Positions 12,017-22,671 of a stretch of 64,000 bases of DNA are shown piece by piece. The translations under genes and the position numbers were made by a program. This DNA comes from Sporodiniella umbellata (taxonomy: Eukaryota; Mucoromycota; Mucoromycetes; Mucorales; Rhizopodaceae). The stretch spans positions 248,001 through 312,000 of the forward strand of contig JAIXMR010000015.1 in NCBI GenBank assembly GCA_025677835.1, read 5' to 3'. The notes under the pieces are model-generated. The model was not told the DNA's origin, made no database searches, and was given only the letters and a program-made list of their open reading frames with translations. Positions within the stretch are counted from its first letter, which is position 1. The number at the start of each line of letters is the position of its first letter.

Positions 12017-12874
12017 ATGAAAGTAACACCTGGTTTTTCTCGAGTTAACAGCCAAACATCCAACGAATCTTGTACAGAAGAAATCCCTGTTTCTCAACAG
12101 CTAGTGCAAGAGCCCAAAGAGAAACGTACGTTTTGGGACAAGTGCAAGACAGTGTTTATGTATACCAAGCCCTTACTGATGATGATGGTGTTTGATGTGG
12201 GGCTTCCTTTGGCTATTTATTATATCATGCGTATGTATGTGAGTATCCTAGTGGCCTTGTTACTGTCAGGTATCCCACCTTTGGCCCGTGTGGTATTTAC
12301 TTTGATCCGTCGTCGTCGCCTGGACATTCTGGGCTGTGTGTTTGTGATTTCCTATGTGATCTCGGCTATCCTGTCTGTTGTGACTGGGGATATTCGATTG
12401 ACCCTGTTAAGAGATTCCGCCGTGACAGCCATGATCGGAGGTCTCTTCTTGATCACCTTGATCCCTCTCAAAACACGCTGGGTCACGATTCGTCCAATGA
12501 CCTTCTTAGTCTCTCAGCAAACCTTGGCCAACCTACCTCCTGTTACCTGGACAGACCGTGCCGGTCAAGAACACTCGCAATCCACACCCAACTTTAACTG
12601 GGACCATATCAAGATCTATCGCCTCTTTGCTTACGCGACAACCGCCGGCTGGGGTACCTTGCTGATGGGTGAATTCATTGCAAAGGTTATTATGATCAAA
12701 AGCATCATGCCTATTGAAGATGTCATCATGTACGGTTATCTCATCTTGCTCTGTATCATGGGTTTCATGATGTTCGTTACCTTCACCGGTCTCTTCTTTG
12801 TTCGAAAGAGAACCAAGGCCTTCACCAACGATTGGCTAAGAATTCATGACTATCAAGTCAAATCCACCTTTTAG
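12017..12874 (+). CDS. VC0807-like multi-pass membrane protein
   Basis: Single exon, 285 aa. The ATG at 12017 is preferred over an upstream non-ATG extension. There are six or so hydrophobic segments. The central block resembles VC0807/septation-A-like proteins: PPLARVVFTLIRRRRLD, then a helix, then VVTGDIRLTLLRDSAVTAMIGG (about residues 90-145). Members are widespread in fungi and bacteria, but their molecular role is not known to me. The C-terminal part has further helices (IMYGYLILLCIMGFMMF). It is placed head to head with uL15. The membrane topology is clear; the function is not. Confidence 0.6.
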   Translation: MKVTPGFSRVNSQTSNESCTEEIPVSQQLVQEPKEKRTFWDKCKTVFMYTKPLLMMMVFDVGLPLAIYYIMRMYVSILVALLLSGIPPLARVVFTLIRRRRLDILGCVFVISYVISAILSVVTGDIRLTLLRDSAVTAMIGGLFLITLIPLKTRWVTIRPMTFLVSQQTLANLPPVTWTDRAGQEHSQSTPNFNWDHIKIYRLFAYATTAGWGTLLMGEFIAKVIMIKSIMPIEDVIMYGYLILLCIMGFMMFVTFTGLFFVRKRTKAFTNDWLRIHDYQVKSTF

Positions 12875-13323
12875 ATTTTTACACTTTTTCTCTCTCTTTA
12901 GATACATCATGTAAATAGTGTTTTCACTCCAAAACCACTTGTTATCCCATTATTTCCTATCAAATAAACTATTTATTCCTTTATACACATACACATATAT
13001 ATGAAACAAGAGGTTCTTTATAACCTACTGATCCAGTGTTCCTATCTGTAAGAGAAAAACGTTGTAATAACCTACTACAACCCAAGTGTAGTTTACCCTT
13101 TTTTTCTATTGGCTGGTTGGGTAGCCAATAGAAAAAACAGTGGCACTCTTTTAAAAAATAGCGGATTTTGAAACTCTTTGCAAAGACACACTGTAACAGA
13201 CAGTTCAGTATGGCATGGCAGTAGACTTTTGTGCATAGTAAAAAAAAAAAAAAAAAAAAAAAAGACAGCTTTTTCTATCGGGCGTCGTTTTTCTTTATTT
13301 ACGTGTCAAATGCTCTTTGACGC

Positions 13324-13368
<45 letters not shown>

Positions 13369-14745
13369 GTTTTAAAAAACGGAATAAGGCTAGAAAGATA
13401 GTGTATTTTTTCTTTCCATTCTTCATCTATACAATTCTGTCATAGAGGTGTGAGTTGATCCTATTGATAGGCTTGATGGTCTGGTTTACGAAAATCGGTA
13501 TGCGATCTAGGGGGGGGGGGTTACAGAATCTAGAAAAAGTGAGGTGAACTATTGGAGCATTCAACAAACTGAGTAAGGTCGTTTCACCACCGGGAAAGCA
13601 AACCTCTCAACACACGCTAGTCAGTCTACCTTACTGATCAGCGCTTCACTTTTCGTTCATCACCAACGCACTTTTTCAATCGTCCTTTGAAATCTTTTTT
13701 AGTAGCTTAGCTTTCACGATGCGAAAAGGTTTTATTCATTTAAAGCAAGCCTTTTTAATGTACACCCTTAGGTCTTCTACGGGCTCTTATCTGCACGAAT
13801 CATTCCAAGCTATCTTATTTTGTTATACAGCTTTGTGACGACTAAGGTGGCGATATGTGTCTTTACCACTCTCTGAGGGTTGTTTTTTTCTCCCCATGTT
13901 AGTTGGGGTCAACAGCCAAGATGATGACGCCACTGCTTGAATTCCTTTTAAAAAAAAGCAACATCTAAAAAAAGTGACCCCGATAGCAGTGTTTTGTTCA
14001 GAGCTCATTTTTTTTGTTACTGGTGCCTATTCTATAAAACAGCAAATAAAACATCCCACCGTTTTTTCTCCTCAAAAAAAAAAAAAAAAAAAAAAAACCA
14101 AAAGAAAGAAAAAGAGAGAACCACTAAGGCTTTTGTTGTAGACTTCTTTGAGGGTAAAAATCCTGACATTGTATTTTATAAACACAAAGCAGCTCCTGTC
14201 AATAGCACCCGATATCCCCGCTTGTGTACCAACTCCGCAGCTGGGCGTAGAAGCATTCTTTAAAAAAAAAAAAAAGAGAAAGAGCCATAAGAATTTAGGC
14301 AGGAACAAGCGAGCGAATCAAAAAAGAGGAGGGGCTTTTCTTTTGTTTTTTTTTTTTAAAAAAAAAAAAGAGAGAGAAAATCCTGTGGAGTCTTTAGGAT
14401 GGCTCTCAGCTTTGTTTCTTTGTGGTTGTGTTTAGCATATGTTTGCTTTTGCCGGTACTCCGAATCGGGTTGTACAGTCCCATCTGGCCTCCACACAAGC
14501 CAGATGACGCGCTGCAGAAAAGTAAGTTTTCCTTTTCTTTCAAACCATCGCTTGTAGTTAAGAAAAGGCAAATAATTCTATCCGAGAAAATGAAAAGGGT
14601 TCTGTTTTTTTTTCTCAACAAAGGAGAAAGTGTGGAGATTTAATTTTTTCACTGAATTTAAACTGATATTTAATTAAGGTTAATTTTTTTTTTTTTTTTT
14701 TTGATATTTTTTTCTCTTCTTTTTGACGGTTCTAAGCAAGCTATT

Positions 14746-14781
<36 letters not shown>

Positions 14782-14956
14782 TTTTTTCAATGACAGATCA
14801 CTCTTTCTCTCTCGCCTTTTATTTTCATCTTTTTTAATTTTTTATTTTTATTTTTTTTTATTTTTTTATTTCTTCTTAATAAAGCACACCTAAAGAAAAC
14901 CTTGACTTATGAGTAAAAAGCAAAAAAGAGTTGATATGTTAATAAAGTCTGTATAA
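12875..14956. other. 2 kb gene-poor region with homopolymer tracts and hairpins
   Basis: No ORF here shows domain features. The region includes a strong 15-bp hairpin at 13100-13137, a T41 tract at 13325-13365, a G10 run near 13511-13520, an 8-bp inverted repeat (CATCTGGC...GCCAGATG, 14481-14506) and T tracts at 14683-14701 and 14751-14779. I cannot assign an RNA gene. Confidence 0.45.
13100..13137. repeat. 15-bp perfect inverted repeat (hairpin)
   Basis: The arm 13100-13114 (reading ...CTATTGGCT) and the arm 13123-13137 (AGCCAATAG...) pair perfectly over 15 bp around the 8-nt loop GGTTGGGT. Each arm contains a CCAAT core. It could be a terminator-like hairpin ~230 bp after the VC0807-like stop, or two opposed CCAAT boxes; the sequence alone does not decide. 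Confidence 0.6.
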
Positions 14957-16492
14957 AAAGGTACCCTTTCTTCAAGACCCAGAGTAGCCCATACCACCCG
15001 AAGGGCCAAACAACAAAAGGTACCCGAGCCAGTTATTCTGTCCGAGGAAGAAGAGGAAGAAGAAGAGGACGAAAGTGTAGAAGATGAATCTGTGACCCGA
15101 TGTGTTTGTGGAAAGCAACGTAAACAAGACACGCAATGACATGATTTTGACATTTCTTGACAATATTTTTTCTTTTTACGATTCTTAGACAGCCTTGGCT
15201 TGATGGTATGCTGTGACGATTGTGAAGTCTGGCAACACTGCGAATGTATGGGTCTAGAAGAAGAAGATATCCCAGACCAATATTTTTGTGAACAATGTCG
15301 ACCTGAAGACCATGTGGAAATCAGAGGCTATGACAAGTAAAAAAGAGCTTTTAAAAAGAGTTACTCTTATAAAAAAAAAAAGTAAAACACGTAGATATTA
15401 CAAACCTTCGAAAACGGTAAAAAAGCGAAGCACGCTCAACAGTCGAGTGGCTTCTGTTCCACCGGAAGAAAATGTAGCAGAGACACCTGAAGCGACAAGT
15501 AGTGGCGCTGAGGTAAATACGGACTCCCCAGTTGAAGAAGGTGTGTGCGTGTGTGTGTGTAGGCTACGGTTGTTACTGCTTTTATTGATGGAATGTATTT
15601 AGATTCAGTCGTTGTGCTTAAACCCAAAAAAGCGCTAGAAAACAAACCCAGTCGGCCCAAGAGACGAGTGGTGAAGAACGAGAAAAAAGCCCGCCCATTA
15701 GGAAATAGTAATACCCGAAAGTGGATCCACCATTCCTTGCGTCGATCCAATAAGACTCCCAGGTCGCGCACATCCACGCCACAGCCAGAAACACCGATCC
15801 AGGCGAGTACAGGCAGTATCCTATTCGAACATCTGTCCCCGTCGGCACGCGAAATATCCCCTCCTGCCAGAGTACGTACACCTTCATCTCGTATGACGAT
15901 ATCCGAGATGAACAAACGGACCAACCAGATACTGGAATACATCTGCTCCCTGCAGGTCGATATGTTCCACACAAAGAAAAGAAAAGAAAAAAGGCTTTTA
16001 CAGGAAGACGAAGACGAGGAAGACGAGGAAGACGATATCTGTAAAAGACGAAGGCTAATTGACGCTCAAATGACCGAAACCATGTCCAAGACGATGGTTC
16101 AGCTCGAAAAAGAAGAAAGCCCGGTTTTACTAGCCGAGAACAGAAAGCCCACACCGATCCTTATACCTCTCCAGTTCGATGCCAGCTCATCTCCCTCTTC
16201 TTCTCTGAGCAGTGCTAGCACGCTTCCTCTCGAAGAGGACGAAAGTCGCTTCATGATGGACACCGAAAAGTCCATAGCAGAAGAAGCGCTCGAGAGAATC
16301 CATAAACCAAAGCATGAACAGACAGCGCTGGAAATCATGGATTTGCTCACCAAGCAGGTCATCATCTTCCAACGTCGCTTTGGAAAATTCTCTTTTGGAA
16401 ACGCAACCACCGATGACCCCGAAAGTATTGAATATGAAGGCCCTCCTATCACAAGAAGTAGGGAGTTTTATCAAACCAGAGCTGGTTGGTAA
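14957..16492 (+). CDS. PHD-finger chromatin protein (Cti6-like), 5' end unresolved
   Basis: Exons: about 14957-15119, 15189-15336, 15383-15540, 15603-16492. After an acidic stretch, a complete PHD finger spans the first intron: RCVCGKQH, LMVCCDDCEVWQHCECMG and DQYFCEQCRPEDH give the Cys4-His-Cys3 pattern. It is followed by TRRYYKPSKT, comparable to the TRSIYLP segment after the PHD of Cti6 (Rpd3L histone deacetylase subunit). The rest is low-complexity and basic/acidic. The start is uncertain: an in-frame TAA at 14954-14956 blocks the ATG at 14909, unless a short intron with a GTTGAT-type donor is used. A PHD chromatin reader is secure; equivalence to Cti6 is tentative. Confidence 0.7.
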
Positions 16493-16502
16493 TACATACA
16501 CA

Positions 16503-16562
16503 AACACACACACACACACACACTGCATCCATTCCTTTGATATATACACACACACACACACA
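16503..16562. repeat. CA/TA microsatellite
   Basis: Two (CA)n blocks at about 16503-16524 and 16545-16562, just after the PHD gene stop. Confidence 0.8.
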
Positions 16563-16764
16563 TTTATATACAGCATCCATTTTGATCCCTTCTACTATTT
16601 TTTTTTTTTTTTTTGGCTTTTCTTTTTCTTTTTTTCTTTTTTTTTTTTTATCGTCTCTCTCTCTCTCTTTTTGTTTTTTTTTTGGCATAGAGTCTTTTAT
16701 TTTATTATTGGTTTATAATAAACAAATAATCTCCTCTTTTTTTTTTTTTTTTTTAAAAAAAAGC

Positions 16765-17135
16765 ATGCAAACCAAAGAACTATTTTCTATGAAAGAATGT
16801 CATACAAGAGCAGAAAAAGCGTATGAAGATTGGGGGCAGGTGTTAAGACATACTGTAAGAATGGCTTCGTGTCAAGAAGACCTCGATGCTACTATCAGAG
16901 CCTTTGTACAAGTCGATGCTTTATCGAAAAATACAAAGGCATCTTTGGGAAAAAGCAATAGAGCTTTGGATTTAGTGTTGGAAAGGTGAGCCCTCCCCCC
17001 TCCTCCTCCTCTCTAAACTAAAACAAAAAAAGAAAACCTGTCATGTCCGACGTTTTAACAGACCTTGAAGAAATTCAACATTTACTTGATGTTGAACGAA
17101 CCATGAAAGAAAACTGGCACCCTTCTCCGAATTAA
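16765..17135 (+). CDS. Small coiled-coil protein, function unknown
   Basis: The exon at 16765-16985 encodes about 73 aa starting MQTKELFSMKECHTRAEKA with helical, heptad-like content. It is followed by an intron (GTGAGC...TTTTAACAG) and a second exon at 17062-17135 that reads DLEEIQHLLDVERTMKENWH in its most sensible frame. The phases do not match: the consensus join puts a stop (R-P-stop) right after the junction, and the coiled-coil frame needs one base less. It may end there, use a different donor, or contain a sequence error. I do not recognise the family. It is convergent with RPB9. Confidence 0.4.
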
Positions 17136-17143
17136 AGACATTC

Positions 17144-17150
<7 letters not shown>

Positions 17151-17190
<40 letters not shown>
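17151..17190. repeat. CT microsatellite
   Basis: Uninterrupted (TC)n run of about 15 or more units between the small coiled-coil gene and RPB9. Confidence 0.8.
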
Positions 17191-17191
<1 letters not shown>

Positions 17192-17242
17192 TTTTTTTTT
17201 TTTTTCTTTTATTTGTTTTCTGGTATAGATCGTGTTTGGTCT

Positions 17243-17789
17243 TTATCCAGTCCAACGGTGTCCACAACCTTTACTAGCACAAACATAAAACAAAGTCATC
17301 TTGGCTTCTGCTCGCTTGGACGACGATTGAAAAAATACAGCTTCTGGATGACCACAACGAGGGCAAGGCAAATTAGCTCGAGGCTATCCATTGTTTGTGT
17401 TCAGTTTTTCAAAAAGTCTTTCATTAAGTACAACTTACAAGCGTAGGATCTGTGCCTAAATCGTGCAAGACCATGGTTTGTTCACTTTTAATATAGTGTT
17501 AATAATAACTCTTTTTTTTTTTTCGCTATAAAATAACATTACGAAGGCGCATGAACAATCTCGTGTCTATAAACACAATAGTTTTCTGCATCTTCTTCAT
17601 ACTCGCAATTTCGACATGCGAACATTAATTTTCTATTGATTTTATCCTCCTTTGGGTATAACAAATTATTGCTTTTATTGAAATCAGTAAGCCAAATGTG
17701 CTTTAATCGTTTCGCTTTTTAAACAACTCTATTTATATATATATAAAAAAAAACATATACCAGTCTAAGCAATATTTGAATGTAGCCAT
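17243..17789 (-). CDS. RPB9: RNA polymerase II subunit RPB9
   Basis: Four exons: complement(join(17243..17383,17439..17484,17543..17671,17761..17789)), 114 aa, all in phase. Exon 1 encodes [10 protein letters not shown] and joins [15 protein letters not shown], then [17 protein letters not shown]. These form the N-terminal C4 zinc ribbon of RPB9. After GTDPTL comes the C-terminal TFIIS-like zinc ribbon [16 protein letters not shown]...[12 protein letters not shown]. Human and yeast RPB9 are 125 and 122 aa. It contributes to start-site selection, elongation fidelity and transcription-coupled repair. It is divergent from the Rrn11-like gene. Confidence 0.95.
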
Positions 17790-18241
17790 GTTCAGAAAAG
17801 AAAAACAAAGCGAATCCAACAAAAAATGACTTTGTATTAAAAAAAAAAAAAAAAAAAAAAACAAAGTCCGCAAGTGAAGAGTGTGAACAAGTCTTTTGGT
17901 ACCAAGCTTATCGTCTGTTGTTCTTTTTTGGTAGGTAAAGTTTTGCACTAAAAAACCTGGGATGGGAAAATATTAGCCAAAAAAAAAAGAGTAAATCTTT
18001 CTCAGTTAACAGCTGAACACAACTTGGCTCAAAAGAACCCATCGCTCTTACACCACAGTATAGAGCTTTTGTTTATTGTTTTACATAGAGCGTTAACAAT
18101 AGATCTAGAGCTATGCTGTTAACCTTACTTTTTCTTTCTTGCCTTGTATTCTCTCTTTAAACTAATTGCCTTTTAATTTTTTTTTTTTTTTTTTTTGTAT
18201 CCAAGGCTTATTTTTTTTTTTTTTTTTTTTTTTTTGCAACT
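17790..18241. promoter_or_regulatory. Divergent promoter RPB9 / Rrn11-like gene
   Basis: AT-rich spacer of 452 bp with T/A tracts (17840-17861, 18178-18197, 18211-18235). No further ORF with recognisable features. Confidence 0.35.
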
Positions 18242-18849
18242 ATGCCACCATTTAAATACAAAAACCGAAGAAACCTTGGTTACAACTTTGGAGAGCTGCC
18301 TAGATTCAACCCTTATGTTCTTACACGATACCGAACCCCAACAAAAGAGCATGCAGCTTCTGCTTTACTCCACCAATTAATGATGGATTGCGATTATGAG
18401 AAAGCTTTGAAATTATACAAAGCCATTTTGCAATCAGCACGCTATGATATTGCCAATTTATGGGAACTTGGAGTAGAACTTATAGGGAGGCTTGTACCTG
18501 AACGATTAACAGATTTCTTGTACGCTTGCTATATTGCTAGTCAAGGCGAGCTTGTAAGTATTGAGTTTTACTGCTCAGCCTGTACACTGACCCAAAAAAA
18601 ATACAGAGAGTAGTCGTGTTTGATGCTTATATTGAAAACCTTATGATTGAAGAAAGATGGAAAACAGCAATCGAAGAATTAGAGACGTAAAGAAAACACA
18701 ATGTTGAACACAACTTACTGACGCCTGTTCCTAGACGTTGTCACCGAAAGAGGTTTAAAAGAAAAACCCTCTTGAAAAAACTACAGGTCTGTAGAGACAA
18801 ACTGCAATCACAGGAAGAAAAAAGACAGCCAAAGAAAAGCGAGTTTTAA
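18242..18849 (+). CDS. Rrn11-like protein (putative RNA polymerase I initiation factor subunit)
   Basis: Three exons: join(18242..18553,18607..18686,18735..18849), 168 aa. The helical repeat-like part (HQLMMDCDYEKALKLYKAIL, then DIANLWELGVELI) resembles the TPR-like fold of Rrn11, a subunit of the RNA polymerase I core factor. The C-terminal end is basic (RCHRKRFKRKTLLKK). The protein is shorter than typical Rrn11, and the match is from pattern memory only, so another TPR-like protein remains possible. It lies between RPB9 and RPB6. Confidence 0.45.
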
Positions 18850-18959
18850 ACACAAGAAACATCTGACATAACATAGAACACTGGGATGGTTTCTTTTTAT
18901 AAAATACACACATTTATTTATTCAGCTATTGCCATCTCTCTTTTCAATCTATGTTTTTT

Positions 18960-19442
18960 TTATTCTACAATCAGATCCTTAACGTCCCAATCTTCAAAAG
19001 TATTGTCTGGTAAATAACGTCTGACAATCAAAGGCACTTTCTTTTCTCTTAATTCTTTCATGGCAATAACCAGTGCATCTGACTCTCCATCCAATTCAAC
19101 CATAACAGGAGCATTCAAACTAAGGTGAGCAGTAAGCAGAGTGTCACTATCGTTTACAAGTACCTAATCTGAAGCGCGCGTGTTCCCAAGATTCTTGCTT
19201 TTTCGTATTTTGTCATATAAGGTGTGGTCTGTCTCACCTTGGTTGAAGTTTGTTCTTCAGATTCCTTTTCGATAATCTCGATAGAGGCCTCGCCCATCTA
19301 TAATGTCCACAATCAATTAATCACACTCTTGCCAATAAATAAGGCTGACTTACAGTAATACTATTTTAACCCCCCCAAAAAAAAAAAAAAAAGCGTCAGT
19401 AAAAATAAGAAAAGATATTCACAGTATTTACTCGTTCGACAT
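18960..19442 (-). CDS. RPB6: RNA polymerases I/II/III common subunit RPB6 (ABC23)
   Basis: Exons: complement(join(18960..19119,19164..19297,19354..19360,19432..19442)), 103 aa. Diagnostic blocks are [20 protein letters not shown], then [20 protein letters not shown] and [11 protein letters not shown]...[11 protein letters not shown], as in RPB6 of all eukaryotes. The 5' structure is an inference. An 11-nt exon (M S N + 2 bases) plus a 7-nt micro-exon TATTACT joins exactly in phase to the exon starting ATGGGCGAG; the alternative is translation from that ATG. Compared with other RPB6 proteins (127-155 aa) the acidic N-terminal region is short. The subunit sits at the clamp base shared by all three polymerases. 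Confidence 0.92.
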
Positions 19443-19927
19443 TTTTATTATGTATGTGTGTATTTAGATAAATAGGTGTATAACGAAAAAAAAAAAAAAA
19501 AAAAAAAAAAGATCAAAGCTGTCAGTAGAACATCGTTAGGTTGATAAGCCACAGAGTACACTTGTCAATTGAATACAATAAAATATGACAGCTTTGAATT
19601 GCTGACTTTTTAGAAAACGCTTGCTTTTTCATTGATACTCGAAGCACACACACATCAACAAAAAACATCGACCTAAAAACGGCTTGAGTTAAAAATCCCT
19701 CTTATTTCGATGTCTATCCATCTTGCTTTCTTCTTTTTCCGAAAGCATATCTCAGGTGTTACTCTTAACTCTTTCCTTTGGCATTGTCTTGATATGAATA
19801 CGTCACACAAAACCAAACCATTCTTTATTTGTAATGCTTTTTCCAGCCTTTTTTTTTTTTTTTTTTTTTTTTTGAATCCTATATCTATCTATGTATATAT
19901 AAAAACCATGTTAAAAAGTTTAGATTT

Positions 19928-19975
<48 letters not shown>

Positions 19976-20005
19976 CAGGTTTTTATTTTGGAATCTTCTA
20001 TTGCC
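19443..20005. other. RPB6/hydrolase-phosphatase divergent spacer with T47 tract
   Basis: Contains an A-run near 19484-19510 and an uninterrupted T tract at 19929-19975 (47 bases), ~30 bp before the ATG of the next gene. No supported ORF. Confidence 0.5.
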
Positions 20006-22358
20006 ATGTCAAAACTTTATATTCAAAATGAGCAAGGTGAAACGATTGTTGGCATTTTCGAAAAGAAAGAGGCTATAGATGCTCATCGCTTTCGACCTAG
20101 ACTTATATTATTTACCCACGGTGTTCTTGGTAAAGATGAATATCAAAAATAAGACAAATAAGGAAAATCAGAGATAGAGCTCCACTTTAATACTTGTTTC
20201 AGGACATAAGGATTATCTATATCAAAGACTGCTGGCCGAAAAACTACCCTATTCTACTTTTCGTTTTGATTTTAGAGGAAACGGGGAAAGCACTGGAGAA
20301 CCTGGATATGCGAATATGGCAGTAATTATCTCTACTTGCACGTAGTATAGATTTTAAACTAAAAAAAAAAAAAAAAAAAAAAAAACTATCTTAAAAAAGG
20401 AAGACGTAGAGGATATTTATACAGTAGCCAATTATTTTGAAAACCAGTTGGGTTACGAAATTTATGCTATCATTGGTCATTCTCGAGGTAAGGTTGGATT
20501 GAAACTTTAAGAGTAGCTCTGGTTGACTTCTTTATAGGTTCAACAGCTGGCTTCAAATATGCTACCAGCTGTGAGAAACCTTTGAGTTTTTATATCAACG
20601 TAGCTGGCCGTTTTAATATGCAAGACCTACGATTGGATACCAGCAGACCTGAGTTGAGTGCTGCACTCAAGTCCAAGGGTTATTTCGATTGGAAAGTCAG
20701 ACAGCGCGATCGTATAGTCACTATCAAAGTTACTGAAAAAGAAGTAGAGAAATACAGATCTTGGTCAACTGAACATAGTAAGCGTTTCTCGACTTTCTTT
20801 TGTTTATTGATAATATCTTTTTTTTCTTTTTTTTTTAAAAAAAAAAAAACCCCCCATAGTTGAGAAAATGCCTCTCGCTACTTCTGTACTTACCTGCCAT
20901 GGTTTAGAAGACAATGTAATTCTTTAAAGCAAAATTTGATATCATTAACTTTCTTTTAGATCTGTCATCCCTACAACGCTGCTATGTATGCCAACAGAAT
21001 ACCTGACCATTCGCTTGTCCTGTTTTCTAACTGTGATCATAACTTTAAAGGACATTTTGAAAAGCTCGTTAAAACTATTGTAGAATTCTTTGCAAAGCAT
21101 GAACAAGATCAGTACCAGAAAGCAATGGGTATGGGACAAAATACCGGCCTTGTTTTACCTCGCTGGATTGATATCCAAGGCGTCAAAAACTTTAGAGACA
21201 TTGGTGGCTATATCATCCAAAATGGAACAGGTTATATTCGAGAACGAATGGTGTTTCGTTCAGGAAAGTAAATATAGTATATGTCCTTTCCTTTTTTTCA
21301 TTACCAGTAATCGTTTTTTTTTTTTTTTTTTTTTTTTTTTTGTAGTCTAGCAAAAATCACAGATGAAGGAATTCAACAATTAAAGTATTTGAGTGTCAAA
21401 GCTATTTTTGATTTTAGACAGAGCATGGAAATTGATGCTGATAAAGCGATGAAGTAAGGCATATTGTTTTTTCTTTTTTTTTTTTTAAAAAAAAAAAAAA
21501 ATACAAGTGACCAACGTATTCTAGGGATACCGAAGGTATTTCAAGATTTAACTTGAATTTATATGAAAATGTAATCAAGAGTCCCGAGGAATATTTCAAA
21601 AAACTGATGCTGTATCTCCAAGGAGAGGAGGGATTTGCTGAAAGTAAAAAAAAAAACAAAAAACAAAAACAAAACAAAACAAAACAAAAAACAAAGAAAT
21701 CCAACAGTTTAAAATAAACTTCTTTTTTAGGCTATATGGGTATATTAAGTTCTGGAAAAACGCACTTTGCCAAAATATTTCGTTACATGATCAAGGAACT
21801 TTCTTTGAAAGATAGAGGATCCATGATCGTCCATTGTTCTGCTGGAAAAGACCGCACAGGAGTCTTTATAATGCTTTTACTGGGTTTATGTGGGGTTGAC
21901 GACGAGGTTATCCTAAGAGAGTACGAAATGACAAAGCTTGGTTATTTTGGTATGTAAACAACACTCTCAGAATCTATCATCTTTTACATATACTCACTTT
22001 TTTTTTTTTTTTTTTTTTTTCACTTTTATCACAAGAATTTGAAAAGGAATTGAAACCAAGAGCGAAAGCTATGGGTATAAGCGAAGACGACTTACGAGCT
22101 GCTATGTCGGTGTCGTAAGTAGATATGGGCTTGTCTGCGTAGGCTACAAAAAAAAAAAAAAAAAATAACTCTATTCCTTTTTTTAGATACAACGGAATGA
22201 AAATTGCTATCAGACGACTGAAAGAAACCTATGGATCGTATGAAGGGTATGTACGCGATGGCTGTGGTTTGAGCTCCCAAGAAATAGCGGCTGTTAGAGA
22301 GATCATGGTTGTGCCTATTCGCTTTGAAGAACGTCAACTATTCCGTTCAAAGATCTAG
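20006..22358 (+). CDS. Alpha/beta-hydrolase fused to a tyrosine-phosphatase (Y_phosphatase3-like) domain
   Basis: Eleven exons: 20006-20129, 20203-20321, 20400-20487, 20538-20777, 20860-20915, 20960-21267, 21346-21453, 21525-21643, 21731-21949, 22036-22114, 22187-22358. All are in phase, giving 543 aa. The N-terminal half is a serine hydrolase: THGVLGHKDYL oxyanion region, FDFRGNGEST, nucleophile elbow GHSRG (about residue 109), an Asp in CHGLEDN (~207) and the His in CDHNFKGH (~236). From about residue 280 (DIQGVKNFRDIGGY) it becomes a Siw14/Y_phosphatase3-type phosphatase with the CX5R loop HCSAGKDRTG (Cys near 423). Both active sites look complete. The combined substrate is unknown; a lipid or phospho-lipid route is a guess. 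Confidence 0.82.
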
Positions 22359-22671
22359 TATAGCATTGTTCATTTATGTATATGTATATATATATATATA
22401 ACATTATTTCTTTTCATTTTCCAGGGGCGAGAATATAAAGAAGAAATGTTTTATATTAAAAATATTACATTTTATTGTCAACAAGGAATGTGTTGCATGT
22501 ATTGTGAAATCGTTGAAAGGATCCATTACTCAAATCTGTTTTTCATTATTTGGTTTCCTTGCACTGTCTTTTATATATAAATCCAATTGCTGTTGATACC
22601 TGTCCCTCTATCTCTCTCTTTTTTCTTGTTTTTTTTTTTTTTTTTTTTTCTTGGTCATTGCTTATTTAGTC

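Noticed and set aside
13917..13980. ATGATGA box-C-like motif suggesting a C/D snoRNA
   Set aside because: No box D (CTGA) or terminal stem at proper distance.
14481..14506. 8-bp inverted repeat CATCTGGC/GCCAGATG
   Set aside because: Short stems of this size are expected by chance in 64 kb; no partner features.
15436..16154. Two 178 aa minus-strand ORFs
   Set aside because: Antisense shadows of the PHD-finger gene, caused by its biased acidic/basic codons.
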